Part shown: one piece after another, positions 1 to 7,319 of the stretch
How positions within the stretch are numbered: the stretch's first letter is position 1
How the letters are laid out: every line of letters begins with the position of its first letter
Made by a program: the position numbers and the translations under genes
Notes under the pieces: model-generated
Databases searched by the model: none
What the model saw: only the letters and a program-made list of their open reading frames with translations
Told to the model about the DNA's origin: nothing
Source of the DNA: a virus
DNA: 29,695 nt
IMG/VR virus record: IMGVR_UViG_3300034021_000736
Span: 1 to 29,695 of that record
Direction: 5' to 3' (one strand)

Positions 1-360
1 CTAATTTGGAAGAATTTTGATGGAAAGAAATACTGTAAGAAATGCTGGTCTAAAGAAAATAAACCAATTTTAGCACCAGCAAAAAAACCAGTAAAACTTA
101 AGTCAAAATCTACTAAATTAGCAGCTCTTGAATCCTTGTATTCAAAGTTAAGAATTGATTATCTAACTAAACATTCTACTTGTGAGGCTAAACTACCAAT
201 CTGTACTTTTCAAGCAACTGATATTCATCATAAGAAAGGGCGTGGTCCCTTTCTACTTGATGTACCAAGTTGGATTGCTGTTTGTAGAGTTTGTCACACA
301 TGGATTGAATTGCATCCATTAGAAGCTAAGGAATTAGGATTATCAGAGAATAGGTTATGA
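1..360 (+). CDS. HNH endonuclease, 5'-truncated by window edge
   Basis: The frame is open from base 1 to the TGA at 358-360, so the start lies outside the window; at least 119 residues are visible. A CxxC pair (YCKKCW) near the visible N-terminus may bind zinc. The core has ATDIHHKKGRG followed by WIAVCRVCHTWIELHP, the usual His-His ... CRxCH spacing of small HNH nucleases common in Bacteroidota phages. Such proteins cut or nick DNA and serve in packaging, recombination or homing; which applies here cannot be told. It overlaps the next gene by 4 bases (ATGA), so the two are probably translated together. An in-frame TTG at 136 is a poor alternative start because it would remove the CxxC region. 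Confidence 0.75.
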   Translation, partial: LIWKNFDGKKYCKKCWSKENKPILAPAKKPVKLKSKSTKLAALESLYSKLRIDYLTKHSTCEAKLPICTFQATDIHHKKGRGPFLLDVPSWIAVCRVCHTWIELHPLEAKELGLSENRL

Positions 361-1442
361 ATCAAAAAGATGAAATTCAGAAAGAGGCTTTAGCAGTAAT
401 AAAGAAACATAATAGAGGAACTATAGTTATGTCAATGGGTCTGGGTAAAACATTACTCGGACTCCTTGATATGGCTCAAAACTTTACTGAATATAGCTCA
501 TTCTTAGTTGTTGCACCTAAAGTCTCTATTTATAAATCTTGGATTGATGATGCACATAGTTTTAATTTAGGGTATCTACTTGATCATATTACATTTACTA
601 CTTATAGATCTCTATCTAAGAAATCTTTAGGTTATCAGAAAATATATCTTGATGAGTGTCATAACTTACTACCTACACATAAAGCATGGTTAAATAGTTA
701 TTCAGGTTCTATACTTGGATTAACAGGTACACCACCAACAAGTAGAGATAAAGTTAAACATGATTTACTATCTAGTTTCTGTCCTGTAGTATATACTAAG
801 AGTGTATCTTTTGCTGTAGATAATAAGATTCTAAATGATTATAAAATTTATATACATCATCTAGACTTAGACAAGACAAAGAATACTAAGTTTGGTAAAG
901 GCTTTGCATCAGAAGAAATCATTTATAAGTTTTGGTCTAATAAGTTAGCAGAAGCAATCAATAATCCAAGACCAAATAAACTTATGATACAGAATCTTAG
1001 TATCATGAGAATGAGGGCTTTACAATCATTTGCATCTAAAACTAATTATGCTAAAAAATTTCTTAATAAGAGTTCTGATAAAACTATTGTATTCGCTAAT
1101 ACCAAAAAACAAGCTGATGCAATCTGCAAAACTAGCTATTACTCTGGAAAAACAACTGCAGAAAAAAACCTAGATGATTTTAAACTAGGTAAAATAATGC
1201 AACTGTCTTGTGTACTACAATTGAGTGAAGGTATTACTATACCTAATCTTAAACGTGGTATTATCTTACATGCATATGGTAACAACAGAAAATCTTCTCA
1301 AAGAATTGGTAGATTATTAAGATTAAATCCAAATGAAACATCAGAAATCCATATACTATGTTATAGGGGTACAGTTGATGAAAAATGGACTAATGATGCC
1401 TTATCAGATTTTGATCAAACTAAAATTCAAATATTATGTTAA
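357..1442 (+). CDS. SF2 DEAD/SNF2-like DNA helicase
   Basis: This 361-residue protein has the ordered motifs of superfamily 2 helicases. Walker A GLGKT is at about residues 28-32. A DECH motif II (LDECHN) is near 98-103. Motif III-like GLTGTPP is near 121-127. Motif VI QRIGRLLRL is near 315-323. The two RecA-like lobes are compact with no added domains. It would use ATP to translocate on or unwind DNA, and helicases of this class are typical of crAss-like replication blocks. Its start overlaps the HNH gene stop, and its own stop overlaps the next start. Helicase function is secure; the precise role (origin melting, branch migration or repair) is not visible. Confidence 0.88.
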   Translation: MNQKDEIQKEALAVIKKHNRGTIVMSMGLGKTLLGLLDMAQNFTEYSSFLVVAPKVSIYKSWIDDAHSFNLGYLLDHITFTTYRSLSKKSLGYQKIYLDECHNLLPTHKAWLNSYSGSILGLTGTPPTSRDKVKHDLLSSFCPVVYTKSVSFAVDNKILNDYKIYIHHLDLDKTKNTKFGKGFASEEIIYKFWSNKLAEAINNPRPNKLMIQNLSIMRMRALQSFASKTNYAKKFLNKSSDKTIVFANTKKQADAICKTSYYSGKTTAEKNLDDFKLGKIMQLSCVLQLSEGITIPNLKRGIILHAYGNNRKSSQRIGRLLRLNPNETSEIHILCYRGTVDEKWTNDALSDFDQTKIQILC

Positions 1443-1642
1443 AAGTTGTAACAATTATTTATTCAATATTAATGTTTGAGGGTAGATGTGAAGAACGTTA
1501 CTATAGTATTGAAAGAGATGAGTATGTAAATATTATTACAGAAATATCAGAAAAGAAAGCTATTGAGTATATGAATGAAGGAGCTGTTGTAGACACTCAA
1601 AGAGTATATTCAAAAACTGTATTTAAAAAATGGTTGAATTAA
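1436..1642 (+). CDS. Small protein of unknown function
   Basis: I do not recognise this 68-residue protein. It starts with a short hydrophobic stretch (VVTIIYSILMF) and continues as a charged, probably mixed alpha/beta chain rich in Glu, Tyr and Lys, ending in a basic FKKWLN tail. It overlaps the helicase by 7 bases and the next gene by 13, so it is embedded in the same transcript. That tight overlap on both sides is the main reason to regard it as real. Confidence 0.6.
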   Translation: MLKVVTIIYSILMFEGRCEERYYSIERDEYVNIITEISEKKAIEYMNEGAVVDTQRVYSKTVFKKWLN

Positions 1643-1833
1643 GCACATACGAAAAGTATTTATTAATGGCTTCTCAAGGGAATCCTATTAAACTTGCAAT
1701 ACTACTTAATCAAGATCTACACAAACAAAATCCTCAAGCGTTCACATTAATCCAAAAAAATGGACATGAGGACATTAATGTAGATATTATATTAAGTGTT
1801 GCAGAGAATATTGTAAACACAAAGACTGTATAA
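1630..1833 (+). CDS. Small protein of unknown function
   Basis: This is a 67-residue protein with no recognised family. It is probably helical (STYEKYLLMASQGNPIKLAILL, then INVDIILSVAENIVN). It is the last gene before a 68-base gap that carries a palindrome and an A-rich leader, so it probably closes the first transcription unit. Confidence 0.6.
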   Translation: MVELSTYEKYLLMASQGNPIKLAILLNQDLHKQNPQAFTLIQKNGHEDINVDIILSVAENIVNTKTV

Positions 1834-1846
1834 ATAAAATTTTATT
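1833..1846. repeat. 14-base AT palindrome in intergenic gap
   Basis: AATAAAATTTTATT is a perfect inverted repeat directly after the stop codon at 1831-1833. It lies in the gap before the first MoxR gene and could be a repressor-type operator or part of a weak terminator. In such AT-rich DNA it could also arise by chance. Confidence 0.3.
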
Positions 1847-1883
1847 GGAATGACTTGTATATCTCAAAGTAATTTAATTCTTA

Positions 1884-1901
1884 AACTTAAAAAACAAAAT
1901 A
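1884..1901 (+). promoter_or_regulatory. A-rich translation leader, shared motif
   Basis: AACTTAAAAAACA lies five bases before the MoxR ATG at 1902. The identical 13-mer with identical spacing precedes the ATG at 11320. Bacteroidota genes are known to lack Shine-Dalgarno pairing and to rely on A-rich, unstructured leaders, so a translation-enhancing role is the simplest reading. Part of a phage promoter or transcript start is the alternative. Confidence 0.45.
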
Positions 1902-2975
1902 ATGGCAACATTAACAGCAACACCAGAAATTGTAGAAAACAAAGTTGAATCTCAAAGCACTGAACTACATGTAAATAATGCAACATCAGGATTTGTATAT
2001 ATGGATAATGTTGGGAAGGTTCTAAACATTGCATTGAATACTGATGAGAATGTAATACTCTATGGTAAGGGTGGATATGGTAAATCAGAATTTACTATTG
2101 AATACCTACGTGAAATGGGTATTGATCCATATGTAATTACTATGGGTACAGGTATGACCACAGATAGATTATTTGGTGGTCTGGATTTACCTAAGTTTAA
2201 CCAGTCTGGTAAGATAGAATACCTTGTAGATAATAGCTTCATGAATCACGAGTATGTGATCTTTGAGGAATTGTTTGATGCTCCTGATTTTATTCTTGAG
2301 CAATTGAAAGATATCTTATCATCTGGTACATTCCGTAATGGAACACAGATAGTTGATATTAAAACTAAAGTAATTGTTTGTTGTACTAACAAGACTCGTG
2401 AAGAGTTTGCTAAGAATAACTCATTGAAAGCTTTGATGGAACGTTTTCCATTAGAACTAGAAGTAAAGTGGGATAATCATAACCGTATTACTTATGAGAA
2501 TTTGTTGCAAACTAAACTAGGTTTTGCAGATCCTTTGCTTACGTATATTCTAGAGCAATATGCTGTTGCCAACAGTGTGATCTCTCCAAGAATTGCAATT
2601 AAAGCAGCAAAGATTATTGCACAATGTGGTCCTGATTCATTGAATTTTGTTGCAGATTTTTCTGGTAAACCAGATATTCTTAAGACATCAATTGCTAAGT
2701 TTAAGAGTATTTTTGAGATTAATGAGCTTATTACAAAGCTTACAGATATCAAGAATAACTTTGATACTGCAGAATTAACAACTCTTCAAGATGTTAAGAC
2801 TGCAATGGCAATTAATAAATCAATGCATTCTGCTATCACTAAGCTTAAAGCAATTAAAGCTGATGATACTTTGGTACAAACAACAAGTGAAGCTGTTAAA
2901 GCATTCACAACTGTATATGAAACAAACAAGAAGAAGCTTGATTTATTAATTTCAATAGACGAACTCAATGGGTAA
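1902..2975 (+). CDS. MoxR-type AAA+ ATPase (first pair)
   Basis: This 357-residue AAA+ ATPase has Walker A GKGGYGKS at about 55-62, Walker B YVIFEELF near 117-124, a sensor 1 asparagine in CCTNKTREE near 160-168, and LKALMERF near 175-182 where the arginine-finger region is expected. The C-terminal third is helical and ends in LDLLISIDELNG. MoxR ATPases form hexamers that remodel or load cofactors into partner proteins through a VWA-domain protein. The partner is encoded immediately downstream with an 8-base overlap, as in the cellular RavA-ViaA and CbbQ-CbbO pairs. The phage target is unknown. The start has an A-rich leader and follows a gap, so the pair probably begins a transcript. Confidence 0.85.
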   Translation: MATLTATPEIVENKVESQSTELHVNNATSGFVYMDNVGKVLNIALNTDENVILYGKGGYGKSEFTIEYLREMGIDPYVITMGTGMTTDRLFGGLDLPKFNQSGKIEYLVDNSFMNHEYVIFEELFDAPDFILEQLKDILSSGTFRNGTQIVDIKTKVIVCCTNKTREEFAKNNSLKALMERFPLELEVKWDNHNRITYENLLQTKLGFADPLLTYILEQYAVANSVISPRIAIKAAKIIAQCGPDSLNFVADFSGKPDILKTSIAKFKSIFEINELITKLTDIKNNFDTAELTTLQDVKTAMAINKSMHSAITKLKAIKADDTLVQTTSEAVKAFTTVYETNKKKLDLLISIDELNG

Positions 2976-4425
2976 GTATTTTAGTGGGTATACTGGAGGC
3001 AAGTCCTCCAGTAAATCCTATACCAATGACAACTATGGTTATGGTAGTTATGGTTATGGCTGGGATGATGATGTACCTTCTACTACATCTTATGGTGGTA
3101 GATATGGTTCATCTTATGGTTCTGGCAAATCTAGTTACAAAACTAGTTATGGAAATGGTTCAACTTGGAACTGGGGTAATTTTGGTTACACAAGTATTGT
3201 AGAAGATTCTGATGATGATTTATTTATTAAGAATCATGAGAGTTACTTTACTCCAAAAGATACTGATATCTCTAAGAAGTTAAAGTATCATAACAATACT
3301 GCTGCAAATCGTAAAGTTATTAAAGAGTATGCTAGATTCTTTTTTCACAAAATGATTGATGACAAGGAGTACTTTGATGAAAAGTTTAATGATGAATCTA
3401 AGCTATCGGAGCATGAGGTAGAGCAACTATCTCAAAAGAAGCAGATTTATGATGAACTTTGGGATAAGTATATTCCTGGTTTTACTCCATTAGAACAAGC
3501 TGTAAATGTATTTAATGAATTAATTGGTAATTCTCCAAATCCTGAAGAACTAACTGTTTCTGAGGCACTTGATAAACTCAATAAAGAAGGTGTTGAATTT
3601 CATGAAGAAATTTATAAAGACCCTGAAATTAATGAGTTACTTGATATGCATGAATTTAGTAAAGATTATAAATTTGAGATTATTAAATTTATTTCTATGA
3701 TTAAGAACTTAGGTTCTGAATTCAAAATTGAAAAAGAAATAGAGGAAAGAATAGTACCAAATTCTAGAATCAATACTAAGAAAATCATGCGTGATTATTC
3801 TCAAGTATATCAAGCAGATTTGTATCAGAGATTAATGCCAACATTTGATGCTAAACTTCTAACTAAATCATTGGTTATTAATACACCAATTGATAAAACA
3901 GAACATAAGCAGAAGATCATTATTCTATTAGATTATTCTGGTAGTATGTGTGAAACTGATAAACAACAAATAGTTGTAGCAATGCTTGTAGATCGTTTGA
4001 GATATGCAATGAAAGGTGAAGCAGAAATATTCTTTAGCTATTTTGTACATGATAAGCATGAGTTACACTTTACTCATATTCATGATAGAAAATCTGCTTT
4101 AGATTTTTGGGCTACCTTTTCTACTGAACCTAATGGTGGTGATACACATCTTGGTGAAATGGTAAATCATATTAATAGTGAGATTAATGATTATAATAAA
4201 TTATGTAATCTTAATATTGATTTGTCAAAAGAGAAACCAGAAATTCTTGCTATTAATGATGGTCAAGACAGTGTAAAAACTAAAGATTTTCCCTATAAAA
4301 CAAATGCTATTTCCCTCATAGATGGTCTAAATGAAGAACTTAAAGAACTTTGTTTACAGAATGATGGTAAATATGTTTATGTACATAGTGGAGGAGATTT
4401 GGAAATGTTCTCAAATAATTCTTAA
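2968..4425 (+). CDS. VWA-domain partner of MoxR ATPase with Gly/Tyr/Ser-rich N-terminus
   Basis: This 485-residue protein has three parts. Residues 1 to about 62 are low complexity, dominated by Gly, Tyr and Ser with repeats such as NYGYGSYGYG and RYGSSYGSG. A mostly helical acidic middle follows. A C-terminal VWA domain starts near residue 310. All MIDAS elements are visible: DYSGSM near 322-327, the Thr in GGDTHLGEM near 393, and the Asp in AINDGQDS near 432. A metal-binding VWA beside a MoxR ATPase normally serves as its substrate-recruiting subunit. The disordered, aromatic-rich N-terminus is unlike the cellular partners and could drive self-association. The gene is followed by a hairpin. 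Confidence 0.82.
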   Translation: MGKYFSGYTGGKSSSKSYTNDNYGYGSYGYGWDDDVPSTTSYGGRYGSSYGSGKSSYKTSYGNGSTWNWGNFGYTSIVEDSDDDLFIKNHESYFTPKDTDISKKLKYHNNTAANRKVIKEYARFFFHKMIDDKEYFDEKFNDESKLSEHEVEQLSQKKQIYDELWDKYIPGFTPLEQAVNVFNELIGNSPNPEELTVSEALDKLNKEGVEFHEEIYKDPEINELLDMHEFSKDYKFEIIKFISMIKNLGSEFKIEKEIEERIVPNSRINTKKIMRDYSQVYQADLYQRLMPTFDAKLLTKSLVINTPIDKTEHKQKIIILLDYSGSMCETDKQQIVVAMLVDRLRYAMKGEAEIFFSYFVHDKHELHFTHIHDRKSALDFWATFSTEPNGGDTHLGEMVNHINSEINDYNKLCNLNIDLSKEKPEILAINDGQDSVKTKDFPYKTNAISLIDGLNEELKELCLQNDGKYVYVHSGGDLEMFSNNS

Positions 4426-4431
4426 ATTTAC

Positions 4432-4463
4432 GGGGTTGTCTATAATGGGCAACCCCCTATTTA
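4432..4463 (+). terminator. Hairpin, possible intrinsic terminator
   Basis: GGGGTTG (4432-4438) pairs with CAACCCC (4450-4456) around an 11-base loop. The downstream T tract is weak (CTATTT). It is GC-rich against a very AT-rich background and follows the VWA stop by 6 bases, with the next ATG only 14 bases after the stem. Confidence 0.55.
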
Positions 4464-4469
4464 AACCAC

Positions 4470-4877
4470 ATGAAAACAAGCTACTACAACAGATACGGAG
4501 ATAATATAAATTTTGAAAAGATTGATGATGACACAGTTGAAATGACTGGTTATAATTATGAATGGATGAGATATGGTTATCCTAATGTATATGATAATGC
4601 ATATTCTGAATATTGTAAGGATAATGAAAAACCTATAAGTTTGATAGATTTCAAATCAAAAGTTCATGAATGGAAAGAAGGAGAAAAAAATCCACTTGCA
4701 CTATATGAAAATTTAGTTTATTCAGATACATCTACAATTGATATGGTAGACCCATCAGGTGGGCCTTATATGACTGTAGGAATGAATTTAGCTAACTACT
4801 TTGAAACTAAAGATAAAATGATAATCAAATCCATTGAAGTAAAAGAGAATTCAACAATTTTTAAAATAGAAATATGA
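4470..4877 (+). CDS. Protein of unknown function
   Basis: This 135-residue protein is acidic and rich in Tyr, Asn and Asp, with no recognised domain. Segments such as DDDTVEMTGYNYEWMRYG and the C-terminal IKSIEVKENSTIFKIEI suggest beta structure. It begins 14 bases after a GC-rich hairpin and overlaps the next gene by 4 bases (ATGA), heading a run of short overlapping accessory genes. Confidence 0.65.
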   Translation: MKTSYYNRYGDNINFEKIDDDTVEMTGYNYEWMRYGYPNVYDNAYSEYCKDNEKPISLIDFKSKVHEWKEGEKNPLALYENLVYSDTSTIDMVDPSGGPYMTVGMNLANYFETKDKMIIKSIEVKENSTIFKIEI

Positions 4878-5335
4878 GAAATTTACTACACTCAATCAAA
4901 TTGTTTTTTATAGGTCTTAAAAATGTATATGAGTACTTTCCCATAATCTATAAGGATAGAGATTGGGATTTTAGTTTTTATGAGAAACTTATGCTCTTTA
5001 AATTAAAGAGAATGTATAAGTGTTTGAATAAGAAACGCTGGCCTTGTGATTGTGATTTTGAAAAAAACCATTCATTAAAAGCTCTAAGAATCTGTATTAA
5101 AATTCTAGAAAGAAGAAAAAATGATTTTTATTTTGATTTGATTAAAGATCTTGTAGATCAAGATATGGCTTTTATAGAAGTTGGTAATGGCTATAGATTA
5201 TCTCCAGACTATCAGATATCTTCTAATATGGAGAAATACAATAGAGTTAAAAATGATTCTTGGGCTATTGAAAAAAGAGATTATAAACTCTACCACAAAC
5301 TAATTTTAGAATACAGTGAATACTGGTGGGATTAA
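4874..5335 (+). CDS. Conserved phage protein of unknown function
   Basis: This 153-residue protein is basic and helical, rich in Lys, Tyr, Trp and Phe. The pattern WDFSFYEKLMLFKLKRMYKC, then a mid-protein helix (ALRICIKILERR) and a C-terminal YSEYWWD, recalls a family of uncharacterised proteins I associate with many phages; I know no function for it. No membrane segment or catalytic motif stands out. It overlaps the preceding gene by 4 bases. Confidence 0.65.
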   Translation: MRNLLHSIKLFFIGLKNVYEYFPIIYKDRDWDFSFYEKLMLFKLKRMYKCLNKKRWPCDCDFEKNHSLKALRICIKILERRKNDFYFDLIKDLVDQDMAFIEVGNGYRLSPDYQISSNMEKYNRVKNDSWAIEKRDYKLYHKLILEYSEYWWD

Positions 5336-5600
5336 AGCAATTTATGTAGCATGTGATTTTGAAAACATGTTTCCAATATTATCATCAGACTCATTTGACA
5401 ATATGAGAAAAGCATTAGATAATTATTGCGGTGCTGATGAAAGAAACTCAGGTAAATTTATAGCATTTTATCCTTACAATCCTAAATATCCTAGTGATTA
5501 TGAAGGATATTTTGAATATGAATGTTGTACAAATGGTAACAATTGGGATAATACATATACAGATAAATTTAGAATTTACTGTGTAGGATTTAACGAATAG
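5316..5600 (+). CDS. Small protein of unknown function, uncertain start
   Basis: The frame supports up to 94 residues from a GTG at 5316, ending at a TAG. The sequence is acidic and rich in Tyr, Cys and Asn (FIAFYPYNP, YFEYECCTNGNNWDN). The start is uncertain. GTG 5316 overlaps the previous gene by 20 bases. An ATT at 5331 shares its last base with the upstream TAA and would give IKAIYVACDFENMF, a more natural N-terminus. The first in-frame ATG would cost about 17 residues, including ACDFEN. No family was recognised. Confidence 0.55.
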   Translation: MNTGGIKAIYVACDFENMFPILSSDSFDNMRKALDNYCGADERNSGKFIAFYPYNPKYPSDYEGYFEYECCTNGNNWDNTYTDKFRIYCVGFNE

Positions 5601-5610
5601 CACATATAGT

Positions 5611-6000
5611 ATGATAGTAATTAACTTTACATTGTATACTCTAATACTGAGTTACAATCCTTGTGATATATTCAAACATTATAATGTTGTAGAAATGCAT
5701 GGTCTTAACCTTGCAGATTGTGAAAAACATAATAACACTAATGATTCTGCATACATTGCAGGATTATGTAATTATGTACCTAAAGTAGATAAAGATTATA
5801 AAGATGGAGATCCTAAATTTGTATTCATAAACCTAAGTAGATGTAATACAGACATTGAAACATTTGGACTCATCATGCATGAGCTTATGCACATGAGCTT
5901 TGATTTGCACACCGATGAAGAAGAACTAATCACCTGGGCTGAACTTGAGTCATATAAAGTATTTGAAGTAGTAAAAAAAGCTAAAAACTATGAGAAGTAA
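5611..6000 (+). CDS. Small zincin metallopeptidase-like protein
   Basis: This 129-residue protein has HELMH at residues 90-94, the HExxH zinc and catalytic motif, inside GLIMHELMHMSFDLH. It is followed by DEEELITWAELES, where an acidic third zinc ligand is plausible. The domain is minimal, with no signal peptide, so it is probably cytoplasmic. The family's HExxH helix binds Zn2+ and hydrolyses peptide bonds; the substrate is unknown and could be a host or phage protein. It sits among small accessory genes and overlaps the next gene by 11 bases. A non-catalytic metal-binding role is possible. Confidence 0.68.
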   Translation: MIVINFTLYTLILSYNPCDIFKHYNVVEMHGLNLADCEKHNNTNDSAYIAGLCNYVPKVDKDYKDGDPKFVFINLSRCNTDIETFGLIMHELMHMSFDLHTDEEELITWAELESYKVFEVVKKAKNYEK

Positions 6001-6211
6001 AACAGCAATTGAATGGCTTGAAATGGAAATAGTAAAGCTAGAAGATACATATGCTATTCCATCTAAGATTTATGAACTTTGTGAAGAAGCAAAAGACATG
6101 GAGAAAAAACAGATAATGAAAGCTGTTGATGATGGATTTGAAGAAGGTTCTAAACTTCCTGAAGATATTACTTTAAATAATGCAGAACAATACTACAATG
6201 ACAACTATTAA
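5990..6211 (+). CDS. Conserved small phage protein
   Basis: This 73-residue acidic helical protein has the pattern TAIEWLEMEIVKLE ... EEAKDMEKKQIMKA ... AEQYYNDNY. I recognise this as typical of small uncharacterised proteins of Bacteroidota phages. No function is known to me. It overlaps both the metallopeptidase gene and the following gene. Confidence 0.68.
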   Translation: MRSKTAIEWLEMEIVKLEDTYAIPSKIYELCEEAKDMEKKQIMKAVDDGFEEGSKLPEDITLNNAEQYYNDNY

Positions 6212-6686
6212 AGCTAAACAAGAAGCACTTGAAGAACAAAAGCAACATCTTATTGACATAATGAGAGCAGATGAAGAATTAGGGTTATATGAAGAACCTA
6301 AACAAATTAAATGTTACTGTGGTCATACTACATATTGTGATTGTAGTCCATTAGAAGAACCTAAACAAGAAACACTTGAACAAGCATCTTGGAGGTTTAA
6401 TCCATTAAAGAAACTTGATGGTGAGTTTCTAAGAGCAGCATTTATTAAAGGTGCTGAATGGCAACAAGATAGAATGTATAGTGAGGAAGAGTCTGATTAT
6501 GAAAAAATTAAACAAGCATTGATTAAATTTAGAAAAACACCAATGACATTTGTTCCTGATGAAAAAATGTATAGTGAGGAAGAAGTATTAGGTATTTTTC
6601 ATGAATGGTTCTGTTATCAAATAGACGAAGACGTTGAAATTAAATTATCATTTCAACAATGGTTTGAACAATTTAAAAAGAAATAA
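6198..6686 (+). CDS. Protein of unknown function with Cys cluster and internal repeats
   Basis: From the ATG at 6198 this is a 162-residue acidic protein; an ATG at 6180 would add six residues and enlarge the overlap with the previous gene to 32 bases. CYCGHTTYCDC near residues 37-47 is a plausible zinc-binding knuckle. The phrase EEPKQ occurs on both sides of it. MYSEEE occurs twice in the C-terminal half, ending in FQQWFEQFKKK. FIKGAEWQQDR resembles segments seen in other phage proteins of unknown role. The repeats suggest growth by short in-frame duplications. Confidence 0.65.
   Translation: MTTIKAKQEALEEQKQHLIDIMRADEELGLYEEPKQIKCYCGHTTYCDCSPLEEPKQETLEQASWRFNPLKKLDGEFLRAAFIKGAEWQQDRMYSEEESDYEKIKQALIKFRKTPMTFVPDEKMYSEEEVLGIFHEWFCYQIDEDVEIKLSFQQWFEQFKKK
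6291..6368 (+). repeat. 15-base direct repeat within a gene
   Basis: GAAGAACCTAAACAA occurs at 6291-6305 and 6354-6368, 63 bases (21 codons) apart and in frame. It encodes EEPKQ on either side of the cysteine cluster. Confidence 0.8.
6473..6583 (+). repeat. 18-base direct repeat within a gene
   Basis: AATGTATAGTGAGGAAGA occurs at 6473-6490 and 6566-6583, 93 bases (31 codons) apart, keeping frame and encoding MYSEEE twice. Confidence 0.85.
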
Positions 6687-6946
6687 TGGGTAATCTAAAA
6701 TCAAATAAGACAAAAGAAGAATGGGATATGCTAGTAGAAATGGCAAAAGCTCGTTTAGCTGATCAAATTGATGATATGAATGGAAACAAGGATAGTAGAG
6801 TTACCAGATTAGAAATTATTAATCATGGTGAAAATGAACGTCCTGTTGGTAGACTACTTACTCTATACAAAGAACTTGGAGATTTTAACAATATTGAATT
6901 ATCATATCAAGATAATGGTACAACTTTAAAAATATTTATAAGATGA
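6686..6946 (+). CDS. Small protein of unknown function
   Basis: This 86-residue protein has a charged helical N-terminal half (KTKEEWDMLVEMAKARLADQ) and a beta-like C-terminus (NIELSYQDNGTTLKIFIR). No domain was recognised. Its ATG overlaps the previous stop by one base and its stop overlaps the next start by 4 bases. Confidence 0.6.
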   Translation: MGNLKSNKTKEEWDMLVEMAKARLADQIDDMNGNKDSRVTRLEIINHGENERPVGRLLTLYKELGDFNNIELSYQDNGTTLKIFIR

Positions 6947-7182
6947 CAGGAGAATTATTGAATACTGATCATGGTTGGATGGTTTCTTATACTGAAGATG
7001 GATTACCTAAAGGTCTTTCATTACATTATGATGATGTAGATGCTATTAATGAACTTAGGTTTACATTTGATAATATAGAAGCAAGAATAGCTAATAACCC
7101 AATTGTAGAATTTATAATAGTAGAAAACCAAAAATTAAGTGGTGTATCTAGATACGCTAAACTTACAAATCATATATTATGA
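6943..7182 (+). CDS. Small protein of unknown function
   Basis: This 79-residue acidic, probably beta-rich protein (GWMVSYTEDGLPKGLSLHYDD, VEFIIVENQKLSG) belongs to no family I recognise. It overlaps its neighbours by 4 bases at each end (ATGA-type junctions), which supports it as a real gene in a translationally coupled string. Confidence 0.6.
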   Translation: MTGELLNTDHGWMVSYTEDGLPKGLSLHYDDVDAINELRFTFDNIEARIANNPIVEFIIVENQKLSGVSRYAKLTNHIL

Positions 7183-7319
7183 CAAGAGTTGAAAGACTAA
7201 TTGAATGGGTAGAAAATCTTCCTGTTCAAACATTTACTGAAGAAATGAAGCAAGATATCATTACTGAAATTGAATATGCTTTTGCAGATTGTACAACAGA
7301 TGACATGTTAGATGAATAA
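7179..7319 (+). CDS. 46-residue acidic small protein
   Basis: An ATG at 7179 opens a 46-codon frame: MTRVERLIEWVENLP at the N-terminus, a helical centre (EEMKQDIITEIEYAFADC) and DDMLDE at the end. It fills the gap between the previous gene and thyA, overlapping each by 4 and 8 bases. This matches the junction style of the neighbours and is the main evidence that it is translated. The function is unknown. Confidence 0.6.
   Translation: MTRVERLIEWVENLPVQTFTEEMKQDIITEIEYAFADCTTDDMLDE

Noticed and set aside
2060-2968. Minus-strand open frames inside the first MoxR ATPase
   Set aside because: They lie opposite a gene with full AAA+ motifs and have Ile/Ser/Leu-rich antisense composition with no neighbours in phase.
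2984-3202. A + strand frame over the Gly/Tyr-rich start of the VWA protein
   Set aside because: It is a Met/Val-rich frameshifted reading of the TATGGT repeats and has no sense as a protein.
1902-4425. MoxR/VWA pair as a bacterial defence island gene set
   Set aside because: The surroundings are phage replication genes and no methylase, restriction enzyme or other defence effector accompanies the pair.
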